In this document: positions 46,401 to 57,077 of the stretch, piece after piece | Layout of the letters: the number at the start of each line of letters is the position of its first letter | Numbering within the stretch: position 1 is the stretch's first letter | Origin: Blepharisma stoltei | Taxonomy: Eukaryota; Ciliophora; Heterotrichea; Heterotrichida; Blepharismidae | Assembly (NCBI GenBank): GCA_914767885.1 | Contig: CAJZBQ010000038.1 | Location: 620,001-684,000 of the forward strand | DNA length: 64,000 nucleotides | Reading direction: 5' to 3' | The notes under the pieces: generated by a model | Databases searched by the model: none | Told to the model about the DNA's origin: nothing | What the model saw: the letters and a program-made list of their open reading frames with translations, nothing else | Translations under genes and position numbers: made by a program

Positions 46401-47059
46401 CACCGTCGAGATTTGCTGTTTGGATTTTGCAGTCACCCTTTTGGCTGCTTGAGGTTAAGATGAGCAAATCAGCTGGAAACTCTTCGTAGTCGTGGACTTT
46501 TATGATGTCGCCGGGAGTGATATCTTTTCACTCGACTTCTACTCAATCCTGGTCAATTCACTTTGAAGTCTTACTGTGATTCACCAGTCGGTCATTTTTT
46601 CGGCGTTTCTATATAAAAGTTACTATAATTTTCCTATAAAAATTGACTTTACAACATAATTTTCCTATTTTAAACGAAATTTTTTTGTAATATTAATAAT
46701 CTGTTTATCTTTAAATAGCAAATTTTTGCCATATTTTTATACGAAAAATCATTAATTCTTAATTTTTTTGTTAACAGCCAAGTTACTCAGTCTTCAATAG
46801 CTTCTTTTATCATTGCGATAATTAGCACCAATAAGAGTGGCGCTATTGCAGTAAATGGACTAATTGGAGAAATATTTGGTATTGACTGCACAATAGCTGT
46901 CAGCAGGAAATATATGTTGGCAAGACGTTTGAATTGAAACAGAGTGCAAAGCGGGACAAATGAAATCAGCGAGTACTTGCATGTGTTCACTTTGTTTGTT
47001 TTGTGTGAGAATGGCTTGTTCAGATTTGGGTCATCAAGATATACGCAGTATTCTTCCAT
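43444..47059 (-). CDS. P4-type ATPase (phospholipid flippase), IES within a 15-nt intron
   Basis: ATG 47059, TAA 43444. Removing IES 46623-46785 and the 15-nt intron leaves 3438 bases, 1145 residues. Features in order: VNTCKYSLISFVPLCTLFQF and RLANIYFLL (P4 N-terminal signature), DWVEVEWKDITPGDIIKV, ANLDGEQNLKTRQA, phosphorylation site DKTGTLTSNTMEF, SSPDEVTLVDAA, RKRMSVIVRH, LTGDKVETAENIAYAC, DGGNDVSMIQAAHIGIGI (GDGG for the usual GDGA), HGRW, then about six membrane segments. Many Trp codons are UGA (for example at HGRW and DDWYLLL). The lipid-flipping role is from the family. Confidence 0.93.
46609..46623 (-). other. 15-nt intron interrupted by an IES
   Basis: After IES removal the minus strand reads GTAACTTTTATATAG. 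Splicing gives EAIEDW-KRRKNDRLVNHSK, the usual P4 sequence. Unspliced, TAG follows. Confidence 0.88.
46623..46785. other. IES inside the flippase intron (163 bp)
   Basis: Flanked by AAGTTACT repeats (46618-46625 and 46781-46788, AGTAACTT on minus) that include the TA. It sits four bases into the intron, so the intron exists only after excision. Confidence 0.85.
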
Positions 47060-48149
47060 AATTCTATTTGTGAAAAAATTATAAATGCATAGAGGTGATA
47101 AAGGATTGGGATAGATTTATGAGTTTTGAGATATTGATAATTATTAGTAATTTTTAAGAGAAAACCGATAAGATTCTTTGTAAGAAAATTTATCATTTTA
47201 TCTAGAATTTATTATATTTCCTATTGCTCCTTGGACTAATTATGGTAGAGTCTAGCATGTTACGATGAATAGACAATATTGAAAATTTGACAAATAAATC
47301 ATAATATTAGCATTAAATACTTATCGAGAAATCCTCTGCAAGCCAATGGTTACAACTCATCTCAATTAGCGCTGCACTAATATTGCAAGTCTATGCACGG
47401 CCTTGCATTTGATTCTCCTTCCAAGCAAGAGCCAGCCATTGATTCCCTAAAATAAGAGCTGCTGGTCCATACCATGCTTTAAAAGCTGCTTTCTAGAAAA
47501 TTTGAAAAATCGAATTTTCTCGATAAATAATAGAAGTCTAAGCTAAGATGCAACGTCTGGCACAACACTAAAGTGTTGCCTGGCTAGCCTAGGAGATGCC
47601 AGAGTCAGCGATAGACTATCTCTTTCCATTTACCCATGAGGGTAAAAGACTGATCTGGATGTGTGAGATTGGGCTGATCAGCCCAACATTTCAGCTTCTT
47701 AGTCTGGCGGATACACATTTTCGGAGCCTTCTCCTTCCACAAGTTCCCCTGCCCTAATTCGAGACATCTACTACAGGTTTTAGGAAGACATGCTAGCTCA
47801 CCACGCCATTTGAATTCATACAAAATAATCATAAATTATTCTGACTAAATTTCTTATAAAAATAAAATAAAACTGAAATTAGAAAGGCATTCTGGAAGCT
47901 TTTCTTGGTTTTAGATAAAACTAATTACTGGATTATATTTATTTCGTATTTTCTTTAAATAATTAGTGTTATAGATTGAATTTAGGATGCTTCATAGTAT
48001 ACCATCTAATATTTAATAAGAAAATTATCGAGCAAGATTCAATCAGATGTAAATAAATCAGTGAAGCCAAACACTAATAATATTATATTTACATCGGGAT
48101 TGCCGAAATTACCAAAAGCATTTTTTATTAGTATTACCTATTACCTGAG
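47060..48149. other. Intergenic region with a retroposon-like stretch
   Basis: About 47390-47825 is GC-richer and reads on the minus strand from TTCAAATGGCGTGGTGAGC; it contains a GAAAATTCGATTTTTC-type hairpin like the other retroposons. Target duplications are not certain. The rest is AT-rich. Confidence 0.5.
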
Positions 48150-49328
48150 TTAATTTTCATCTCTAATCCCAGGAGCAAGAAAATATCTTATTTTCTTCTT
48201 TCTTAAAGTGCAGATTTTTTTTGCCGATAACAAGAGTCAGTTAATTTTTAATACTCGGATTTAAAATATTTGATATGAAAATCTAAATTGATTTATAAGT
48301 TTTATTTTAGGATGCAAAGTTTAATATAAACAGAATTAGCTAGAAATTCATTATTATGATCATTAGTTGTATATTAAAATATTTAATACAGCATAATCTA
48401 TTAGTTACTTGGTTAATATTTCAAAAAGTAATTTTCGAATGATTTTGCTCGCTAAGCAAGAGAGCAGCTAGCTCTCCCAGATAAAATTTGAATTGTAGCA
48501 TCACAGGTGCGTCGCTCGACATAGAAATTGAGACTTCTTCAGACAGGCATGACGCTTTATTAAAATGGTTGAGGTATTTCAAGTTCAAATCCATGCTTAC
48601 CGGCTGCGTCACTCTCAAAACCATTTTATGGTCTGGTATTTCAGCTGGTCTTAGCGATACCACCCCACTTCCAATATCCTCATTCACAAATTCAAAATTA
48701 AGTGCTTCTTTATCAATTGACAAAGATATAGGGTTTAGTGCAGGACAAAATGACCTGCAGATTCTTGCAAACTCTAAGCTTGGGACTTTTGCATATACAG
48801 AGTAGTCTTGTTCAGGAATCCCAAAGTTTTCAAGCTCAATATCTAACAAATTTAAGGTGAATTCACTAGTCCTCTTGTTGTCTAAGCCTGCAAATGCTAA
48901 TGAAAGGACATTGGAATTGTCAAGTTGTCATAAAAGCACCAAATTCCTAAAATATGACTGTGAATTCTTTTCCATTGGGACTTTTTCATGTGGATTTCAA
49001 AAAAAATTAGTAATTTTATAGAAAAAAAACTACCCCTTATGGAATTGTCTTCAATTTTGAGTGTGACCGTTTCGTTATTATTAGCCAAATTGAGAAACTT
49101 CGATAGATTTGGTATTGAGATTCCGATGGTTTCGGGATGGCTGCAGTGGTATTCATCGAATTGGTCGGCTTGCAATGTGAGAATTATTAAGGCAATTTTG
49201 GAAGAATCCATTGTTTTAATGCTGATCCCTTCAGAAGTTATTTCAAGATTGGCTTCTGTAATAAGATCCTTGATAGCTGAAATAAGCTTTTTTAATATCG
49301 TAGCATTTCCCAACAACGCTTCAAACAT
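48150..49328 (-). CDS. PCNA: Proliferating cell nuclear antigen (DNA sliding clamp), two inserts
   Basis: ATG 49328, TAA 48150. Removing 48191-48470 and 48922-49049 gives 771 bases, 256 residues, the normal PCNA length (about 258). MFEALLGNATILKKLISAIK, MDSSKIALIILTLQADQFDE, then DIELENFGIPEQDYS, VPSLEFARICRS, VTQPVSMDLNLKYLNHFNKA, VSISMSSDAPVMLQFKF and YLGELRYFLAPGIRDEN. The interdomain loop and the C-terminal FLAP segment are present. It encircles DNA and tethers polymerases and repair factors in the nucleus. Without insert removal the C-terminal strand is lost. Confidence 0.95.
48191..48470 (+). other. IES in PCNA (280 bp), diverged MITE A
   Basis: Between TA 48189-48190 and TA 48469-48470. 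Removal gives KFYLGEL-RYFLAPGIRDEN. The right end (TTTTCGAATGATTTTGCTCG...) is a diverged family A right end. Confidence 0.9.
48922..49049. other. Putative IES in PCNA with 10-bp repeats, not TA-bounded (128 bp)
   Basis: TGGAATTGTC at 48912-48921 and 49040-49049. Removal joins TLKIEDNS to NVLSLAFAGLDNKR with the spacing of other PCNAs. Confidence 0.78.
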
Positions 49329-49539
49329 GTTATATATAAAAAGTCAAAAAGGGCGCGATTTTTGAGAGATGATACGGGATTATTTTTATATCAGAAATGA
49401 ATAGCAGTCTATATGTAAATATTTGCCTTGACACTTGGGTAAGCTTTGAATAAAGTAGGTATTAAATTAATTAATTTTATTTATGCTAACATTAGAATGA
49501 GCTTTGATCACTAAATTATGTGCAGTATTTTATTAGAGG

Positions 49540-49980
49540 TAACTGACTCCCCCCCCTTTAAATTGAAACAAAAAATTTTGTTTCAATTTAAAGGGGGGTT
49601 AAGAAAATTTTTTTATAAAAAATTTATATATAAAAATTGTTTCAGAGATAAAATTTTATAGAAAATAAATTATATAAATTTTATAATTTCATGAAAAATT
49701 AATTCATAAATTTCTCAATCTCAAAGTGTAAACTTGCTGAAATGGTATTCTTCTAACTCTCCCCATAACAATTGGACAAAATAGAGTTTAATTTCTAAAT
49801 CTTATATGTTTGAAGCATATTAAATAGGGTATTAACGTATTTACATATAAAATAATGATTTTTACCTATAAAATTTTCTATTATAATAAAATTTTGTTTC
49901 AATTTAAAGGGGGGGTAATTTCCCAAAAAAGTAGGAATTTTACCTATATTTTGTTTCAATTTAAAGGGGGGGGAGTGAGG
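49540..49980 (+). mobile_element. MITE family B
   Basis: Left end C-run then CTTTAAATTGAAACAAAA and its inverse (hairpin), AT-rich body with a partial internal arm (CTCTCCCC-ATAACAATTGGACAAAA), then two right arms TTTTGTTTCAATTTAAAGGG at about 49893 and 49950. Same architecture as family A but unrelated arm sequence. Confidence 0.82.
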
Positions 49981-50214
49981 AAATCAATTTGAAAAGCAAA
50001 AAATCATTTAAGAACAAATGATGATTAGACTTATTTTGAGAATTAAGTAAGTTTGAAGGATAAACCCGTGCAATATAATTCCTTTATATAATGGTCTTGA
50101 TAGAAATCTGTGAGAGGTTGGGGAAGAGGTAATTAGAGAGCTAAAGAATGATTTGAAAAGTCAGACGGTAAGTCTTATAGAAATAATTAATAGTTTAGTT
50201 TAGTTTATATAATG

Positions 50215-50577
50215 AGAAAAGAATTAAAATGCTTACGGAATAAAGACTCCTGATGAAACAGTCGATCAGTACTGATGAGTGGCAAAAAGTTTGCTTGGTG
50301 AGATATGTAGAGCATTTCTCAATGGGAAGCCTGCCGAAACAGGAAGCTTTGGTTCTACCCCGAAGGTTTCCTGCCCATGTTAAGCCAATTTTCCTATCAT
50401 ATTTTCTTTCATTATCGGAACAATCAGGCACTTTCCAGGCGGCTTTGTCCTAAGTTGTCGATGCTTCAGGTTGGAAATCCAAAAAGTGAGGTTAGGCCCA
50501 TCCCGATAGAGCCGAGATAGGCAATGGCCATTCGGCTATCTTGTTAGCACATCTAATACTAATTAGCTTATACAATG
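50215..50577 (+). mobile_element. SINE-like retroposon upstream of the RRM gene
   Basis: 363 bp with duplications TTAGTTTATATAATG (50200-50214) and TTAGCTTATACAATG (50563-50577). 5' ATTAAAATGCTTACGG, 3' CATCTAATACTAA. It ends 42 bp before the RRM start codon. Confidence 0.72.
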
Positions 50578-50619
50578 TGTCAAGCTCAGCAGATCATATA
50601 TAAAATTATTGTTCAAAAT

Positions 50620-51646
50620 ATGGTCTTCTTATTTCAAGCTAAAAATTACAGGACGTTAAAATCCCTTCTAAGACAGCACACTTTCTTCAAATTTCCGTTC
50701 CCAAGATTCTTTTCAAGCAATTCTGACTCCCTTCCAAAAGACGGCTCAAATGTCGAATGAGATCTCAATAACGTAATTATGGTCTGAAATACGCCTTATA
50801 CAGCACATGAATGAGATATTTTAAGATTTTTTAAACAGTGTGGAGAGCCCAAATTGGCCAAGAACTGAACTGCAAACAAATCAAACACACTAATACAGTT
50901 TCAAAACGAATCAGAAGTAAATAAAGCTCTTGCATTAAATCGCACTGAATTTATGGGTCGCCCACTTTTTATTAAGAAAATTGAAGGCAAAGAGGAAAAC
51001 AAAACAATTTTAGCATGAAATATCCCAAAAATATTAGAACTTAATAAGCTTAAGCTGAAGGAATTTTTTGAAGATTATGGAACGGTAGTTGATATTCGCC
51101 TAAATAGAAACTACAAAAAAGAATTTTTAGGGAAGGCATTTATTGAATTTAAGAGTACAGAGGATGCGCTGAATGCATTTAAATTACATAATAAAAAGTT
51201 TTTACTACTCCCCCCCCCCCCCTCCGTGAGCGAACAAAAAAATTTTGTTCGCTCACGGAGGGGGGTTAAATTTTTTTTTTTAAAAAAAAATTTATATATA
51301 AATTTTTATAAAAAATATTTTTTTCGAAATTTAAAAAAATCCTAATTTAAAAAAATTGGGAAGCAAATATTAATTTAATTTGCAAAATTTATGTTTTAAA
51401 ACGCAATTTGTTTAAAATTAAACAGAATTAGCTCTAGATTTCATTATACTAATTATCACTTATATATCAAAATTTTTTTCCATTAAAAATTTTTTCTATT
51501 AAAAAAATTTTTGTTCACTCACGGAGGGTGGGTTTTTGGTCAAAAAATGGCGATTTTTCTAATGGTTTTGTTCGCTCACGGAGGGGGGGGGGGAGTTAGG
51601 AAAAAACATACAGCTGACCACAGCAATTAACAAGCCTCCAAGATAA
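50620..51646 (+). CDS. Two-RRM RNA-binding protein, split by a MITE
   Basis: ATG 50620 (an upstream in-frame ATG at 50575 lies in the retroposon duplication), TAA 51646; minus IES 51205-51598 it has 633 bases, 210 residues. First RRM about residues 45-120 (NNVIMVWNTPYTAHEWDILR, FMGRPLFIKKI); second about 125-195 (KTILAWNIPKILELNKLKLK, FEDYGTVVDIRLNR, LGKAFIEFKSTEDALNAFKL). The N-terminus is hydrophobic and basic (MVFLFQAKNYRTLKSLLRQH), compatible with a mitochondrial presequence. Target RNA unknown. Confidence 0.85.
51205..51598 (+). mobile_element. IES: complete MITE family A (394 bp) in the RRM gene
   Basis: Between TA 51203-51204 and TA 51597-51598. Removal gives KLHNKKFLGKNIQLTTAINK. Near-identical to 37790-38178 and 53099-53488. 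Confidence 0.93.
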
Positions 51647-51675
51647 AATTTGAAATCTTAAAATTAATAATATGC

Positions 51676-54600
51676 TTACAAAATTTCTCTAAACCCTTCT
51701 AAGGTATTTCGAAAGTCTGAAGAACTCCCACTCGAATTGACACTAATTGAAGATGGCATAATAGGCGAATACATGCTTTCATTGAATGATGAACTCCTTT
51801 CAAGTTCATCAATTCCATAGTCAAAGTCACTGTTCCTATCCACCTCACCAAACTTGAATTTCACCACAACTGGCTCTGTTACAATTTTTTCAGGCAAAAA
51901 ATGCGATTTTTTCTTTTTAATCACTTTTTCACTTCGGAGTGGGAATTCTTCTCCTTCCTCGCTTGAAGACGAGGACCCTAGTATATTTACGTAATTTTTA
52001 TTTTTACCTGACATTTCGCCTTCTTCTTCAACTTTGGAAAGAACTGTTGTCTCTTTGTCTTTATCTCTATCAGAGTCTGGCAGCCTGTATTTTTCCTGCT
52101 TTAGGGTGTCTAGGTACTTCATTGATTTTTGCTTTAAAATGATGTTGTCAGCAAACAAGCTACTTGGCTGTCTGTATAATCCGATAACGTTTTTTGCATC
52201 GAACCCAGCTTTTCAATTGATTTTTCGGTCTTTTCTATCAAAATTAGGAGAGCAGTCGTCTTGGTTTTTAGAAATTAGTCTTTTGCCTCCTTTCTTTTGA
52301 AGCCATTTATCTTTCAAAAATTTGTGATCAAGATCAAGGATGGCTGATGTGCACCGAGTGGCCACATGTCCTAATTTTTTACATAAGTAGCAATGAACCC
52401 CTAGAATCGCATAATCCTTTGAGCAGCGCTCCTGCAGCAGCCTTGTGATGCTATTAGCGTTAGGAAATTTTTCAAGAATAGTATCAAGGTCATCTCTCTT
52501 CAGAATTAGTAGCTCAGCAAAGCACAAGCACCTTGCTGATGAAGTTCTAGGGTGTTTTGCAAAGAATCCGATTTCTCCGAAGTAATGGTCTTCTTCTAGC
52601 AGTTTAAATACAGATTTTGTGGCTTTATCGAAGAGTTCTATTGTCCCTGAATTAATAAAATAAACACTGGAGCTTTTTTCTCCTTCCTGAATCACGATAT
52701 CGTCAGGTGCGAAGGTTCTATATACAACATCCTTGCTGAGCCTTCCGATGAATTTTTCACTGTACAGCTGTGCGAAGACTTTGCATTTTGCTATGTATTT
52801 TCCTCTGGTTATCCCAAAAATATCATCCCTTAGAGGCTCAGAAACCATTTTCAAAATGGCGTCTTCGTCAAGTTTATCTAGTTTTTGGTTTGTCCATATA
52901 TTCTGAATAAATTAAATTTACTATAATTTACAGCAATAATGGGCAGTTTTCTAATAAAAATACAATATTCACTACCAAAAAGCCAAAGAAATCATCTTTT
53001 TATGAATAAACTTTAAATATCTCCTGATTTTAAACCTCAAAGATGACGGCAAATAGGCTTTTTTCATATAAATATTCAAATTTATCATTTTTTCTCTAAC
53101 TCCCCCCCCCCCCTCCGTGAGCGAACAAAAAAATTTTGTTCGCTCACGGAGGGGGGGGTTAATTTTTTTTTTTAAAAAAAATTTATATATAAAATTTTAT
53201 AAAAAATATTTTTTTCGAAATTTAAAAAAATCCTAATTTGCAAAAATTGGGAAGCAAATATTAATTTAATTTGCAAATTTTATGTTTTAAAACGCAATTT
53301 GTTTAAAATTAAACAGAATTAGCTCTAGATTTCATTATACTAATTATCACTTATATATCAAAATTTTTTTCCATTAAAATTTTTTCTATTAAAAAAAATT
53401 TTTGTTCACTCACGGAGGGTGGGTTTTTGGTCAAAAAATGGCGATTTTTCTAATGGTTTTGTTCGCTCACGGAGGGGGGGGGGGAGTAAAGGAGTATTCT
53501 TTTTCGCCTTGCTTGCTGACTTCTCCACTAATAGATGACAAAACATAACTAAAAATAATCACAGCAATAAACAGCATACAGACACAAAAAAGTTTTTCAT
53601 TTGTTGTATAAGGCTTCAAATCTCCATATCCTACTGTAGCGACAGTTGTAATAGAAAAATATAAAGCTTTTACATAAAGTGTAATTATATTATCATTGCC
53701 CTGCTGATAAGAAAGGCCTACTCACGTAATCGGAGTAGTCGCAGCATCATCATAGCATATAAAAAACCACATGCACGCACATCAGTGAGCTACCAGTAGC
53801 GCAAAAACAATCAATTTTATTACTTGAATTGAGGCATATACATTAAAATGGCGATATGTGTCAACTTGTCCTCTTGGCGCGCAGCAGTCCGAACCTTATA
53901 GCTATGGCGAACTGAGACGGAATCCGAGCCGAATCAAGTGTCGGCTCAAGAGGTGTATATCCGGGTAGGTTTTGGCTGCTTTCCTGTGGTTGGAAATGGA
54001 GGTGCTCAACAAAGTCCTTTTGATCCAAGGACCTATGGGCATTCTCTACCGAGAAACCGGGAGTTTCGGCCCAGGCCATAGGGGAACAGTCTTTTTCCTG
54101 TAGCTGTCGAAGAAAGGCACTTTGACGCCCGATAGACTCCAAGGATCCTTGGAATCTAGCTACTCAAATCTCCAGTAGCAGGCAAGGCCGCAGAAATCCA
54201 TAAGCTGCCAACTCAAGACTGAAGCCTCAAGACAAGAAGGAGACATAAGATACAGGAAGGGCACTCACAAGAGGGATAGACCCTCTGGGCTGGAGTCGAA
54301 AAGTGGATGAACCTCCGGTACGGGAGGTCTTTGGTGGCTGCGTCACCAATATGGCTGACGCCTGACTCTAATAATCCTAACCTGGATTGAGGCAGCAACT
54401 GCAGAGCTTCCTAAAAAACTTTCAAGGTGCCCAATTAAAAGCTTAACTTTCACAATTCTGATAAGAGGGGTAAATTTCAAAATTGAAATGACTTTAAAAG
54501 ATGTGGTCACTCCGACGTTGTTATTATTGCTCCGAAATAGATCATGAGAATCAACTATCAGATCAAAAGGAAAAGTGGCAAGAATGTCAATCAGAAATCA

Positions 54601-55056
54601 TTTTTTAAGGTAATGCATCATGATTTTTTTCCTAGAGGTTACTACGTGGCCTTTGGCATAGTAAGCTGTATTAAAACTCAAGAATATGTCCAAAATAAAA
54701 TAACTATTCACAGTATTTATAACTTTTATAAGTAAGGCATAATCTCTAACAGGAAACGCTTGTATAAAAGGAATCACTGTTGCTTGAGATGCGATTATAA
54801 AAATGCTAATTATATTCCAAATCAATTTCAATACATTGTCTGGGTGGATTGTGTACTTGGACTGGCCTTCATTAGATCAGGCAGCCAGCTGGAAAAAATC
54901 ACGTCGCGTGTTTCTTTTTTTGATAAAAATCGAGTTTCCTACGTCTTCTAATTTTATTGAAGGGGTTTCTGGATTCTTATTCAGAGTTAAAAGTGAAATT
55001 TCACTTCATTTTCTTCGTGCTGTTAACGCAGGCTTTAAAACTTTCTTTTGTCCCAT
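51676..55056 (-). CDS. Cyclic-nucleotide-gated K+-type channel with a zinc knuckle, three inserts
   Basis: ATG 55056, TAA 51676. Without 52910-53008, 53099-53488 and 53837-54394 the frame is 2334 bases, 777 residues. Voltage-sensor-like segments (LIWNIISIFIIASQATVIPF, FLIDILATFPFDLI, LIRIVKVKLLIG), S5 (VIKLIVFALLVAHWCACMWF), pore TTVATVGYGDLKPYT, S6 (CVCMLFIAVIIFSYVLSSIS), C-linker (YMKKAYLPSSLRFKIRRYL), CNB domain (DDIVIQEGEKSSSVYFINSG, YFGEIGFF), then a CCHC zinc knuckle CYLCKKLGHVATRC and a Ser/acidic tail. Family: HCN/KCNH-like channels, expanded in ciliates. It may respond to the same ligands as the PKG-like kinase; that link is inference. Confidence 0.92.
52910..53008. other. IES in the channel C-linker (99 bp)
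   Basis: Between TA 52908-52909 and TA 53007-53008, within TGAATAAA repeats. Removal gives RRYLKFIQNIWTNQKLDKL. Confidence 0.88.
53099..53488 (+). mobile_element. IES: complete MITE family A (390 bp) in the channel gene
   Basis: Between TA 53097-53098 and TA 53487-53488. Removal gives GEKEYSFREKMINLNIYMKK. Complete structure with left hairpin and two right arms. Confidence 0.93.
53837..54394 (+). mobile_element. SINE-like retroposon in the channel gene
   Basis: 558 bp between ATTGAGGCA copies (53828-53836 and 54386-54394). 5' TACATTAAAATGGCGATATG, 3' TAATAATCCTAACC. Same element as 42301-42854. Removal restores SAVAASIQVIKLIVF. The duplication lacks TA. Confidence 0.88.
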
Positions 55057-55666
55057 TATTAGTAATTTTCATAACTTAATTAATTATGCCTTGTGATTAA
55101 GGCTCTTTCCAAGCATTATGCCTTATAGTCATATTTTTATTCCTCTAATCCTTTAAATTCTCTTCAGCATCAGATACTAATTTTGAGCCTTGGCTTTGCA
55201 CCACTTATTTAAAGTCCATCCACCTTAAAATTCCTCACACTCTTAGATTTTGCTCCTTATTTTTCTTAAATTTTCTTATTCATCAGGCTCCAGGATTCAG
55301 TTATTGCTCCAAAATATTCCAGATCTACTCTTGTTTGCAACATTTTTCTCCTCACTCTCTATTTCTTCAGCTTCTCCTTTGCATTAACTTTCACTTTCAT
55401 TTCCCTTATTATAAATTCTCCAAAAATTCCAAAGTATCTATCAATGCAGCATTTTTCCCTGCATCATCGCAGGCTACCCTGCTCACTCCTTCTAAGTTCA
55501 AATCTTATTCTTCTTCTTCTTCCATTGTCCAGATCTTCTTATCAGTCTTCTTCATCAGCTTTACCACTCTTATCTTTATTTATATTTTTCGCAATTTCCG
55601 GGTATGCTACCTATCACGGCTGATTCTACTGCTTTATCTCTTTTCAACGCTATTATCTTTACCTTC

Positions 55667-55927
55667 TTATGCATTTAACCAGAGTCCTCAACTAGACTTT
55701 CGAGATCGCTTGAGATTACAATATCAGCATTTACCACATCTAGCTCTTATCTTAGTTTTCACATTCAAATTAATGCCCATATTTAGAGTCATAATTATAT
55801 TCAAATTCCCCATCAAATTTTCATCCTTATACTCATCTAATATACTCCTCTTAATGGATCTTCAATTCATTTCTTCATCTGACCAACAGTCACCCACTTC
55901 AAAGTCTTTAAATGAATTACTGCTCAT
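55667..55927 (-). CDS. Possible small protein or decayed gene fragment
   Basis: An 86-residue minus-strand frame, MSSNSFKDFEVGDCWSDEE... to a basic Cys motif RCGKCWYCNLKRSRKSS and TAA. It uses UGA as Trp four times, like real genes here. Downstream, purine-rich sequence continues for 500 bp but with stops in each frame, so this may be the start of a gene whose remainder is broken by unrecognised inserts or decay. No family recognised. Confidence 0.35.
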
Positions 55928-56000
55928 ATAACTCCTACTTCAGTAGACTGTTGTTCAAAGAAAATGACGCTCATCCATTGAATTTACAAGCCTTAATTTT

Positions 56001-56129
56001 AATATAGTTAGGGAGGATGTCTAGCACGGGGCTTTTTTGGCTTGAAAGCAAGCAAAAAACGCCCCGTGCTAGATGGCTCGAAAGCAAGCCAAAAAAGCCC
56101 CCGTGCTAGAAATCCTCCCTAGCTATATT
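56001..56129. repeat. Foldback element (129 bp) with three copies of a CTAGCACGGGG unit
   Basis: Outer arms AATATAGTTAGGGAGGAT and its inverse at the right, then TCTAGCACGGGGCTTTTTTGG-CTTG; an internal inverse GCCCCGTGCTAGATGGCTCG and a final GCCCCCGTGCTAG. It can fold in alternative hairpins. TA at both ends, so it could be a minimal MITE. Confidence 0.8.
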
Positions 56130-57077
56130 TTTATTAGGAATTTAATTAAAAAATTACTAGTAATTTAATATTTGTGGATTCCTCATTTAGGTGGGGAAAT
56201 TTTGTATTGAAATTCTTAATTATGAAAAGATACCAATTTGAAAAATTGCCATATTTCTTTATACAAAGCATTTTTGGTGAGCAGCTTGAGGATTTCCGTA
56301 ATAGTGAAATTGCAATTAAAAAAGAATACTTTAATTATCAGAAATTGAAAATTAAACTTTAAGATTATATGGAGTTTATAGATTTTTGATATTAATTTTA
56401 ATTATAAGGATCAATAAAAGTACAGTGATATTAAGTAATATCTTAAAACTATTTAAATCATGATTTTATTATTAATTTAAATAAGACTCCATATCCAATA
56501 AAGCACTATTTAAGTCTTATGGGTGATCGCAAAACTTTAATACCAAAGTTCAGAAGGTTAATTATAGAAGTTAAAATATCTCCATTCAATTTTATTAAAA
56601 AAATTTAACAGCTTAAATTTTTAAAGTGTATTAAAGCAATTTAAATGATTATAAATATCATAAAAACTCATAAATTATACGAGCCAAAAAAAATTACACA
56701 ATATCTCTATTCTGCATTTATCTTAATTTCCCTTCCTCAAAAAAGATCAATCTTTTGTTGAATTGCTTCATATATTTTTTTTGGCAGATTTAATAGCTAA
56801 TTAAATATGGATATAATTAATAAAACCATACCTTTCAGATATAATTATATAAAAAATATTCCGAAGGAGAGCATTAAATTAATTAATTTTTAAAAATAAA
56901 TTTTATTTATCCATTAAGAATCCTCAGTAATTTCAGCATTTATATGCTATTCAGAAGTTTTAAAAGGGTGATTTTAATTTTATTTTTAGTTTAATAATTC
57001 GGCTTAATTTAAACTTCTAATAAAAATTCATATCATTTAATAAAATAAAACAATCGCCAATACATTGAGATATAAAA

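Larger units (their letters stand above)
49329..50619. other. Intergenic region with MITE B and a retroposon
   Basis: Lies between the divergent PCNA and RRM genes, so it should hold both promoters. Most of it is the two mobile elements listed separately. Confidence 0.5.
55057..57077. other. Intergenic region with a strand-biased tract and a foldback element
   Basis: 55090-55970 is strikingly pyrimidine-rich on plus. It holds a minus-strand 86-codon frame (55667-55927) and the foldback at 56001-56129. 56130-57077 is AT-rich with nothing recognised; it includes the upstream region of the gene at 57078. Confidence 0.5.

Noticed and set aside
55335-55931. 198-codon plus-strand frame
   Set aside because: Composition (Phe/Ser/Leu/Ile-rich) is what a pyrimidine-rich strand gives by chance. 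The minus strand uses UGA as Trp and looks more gene-like.
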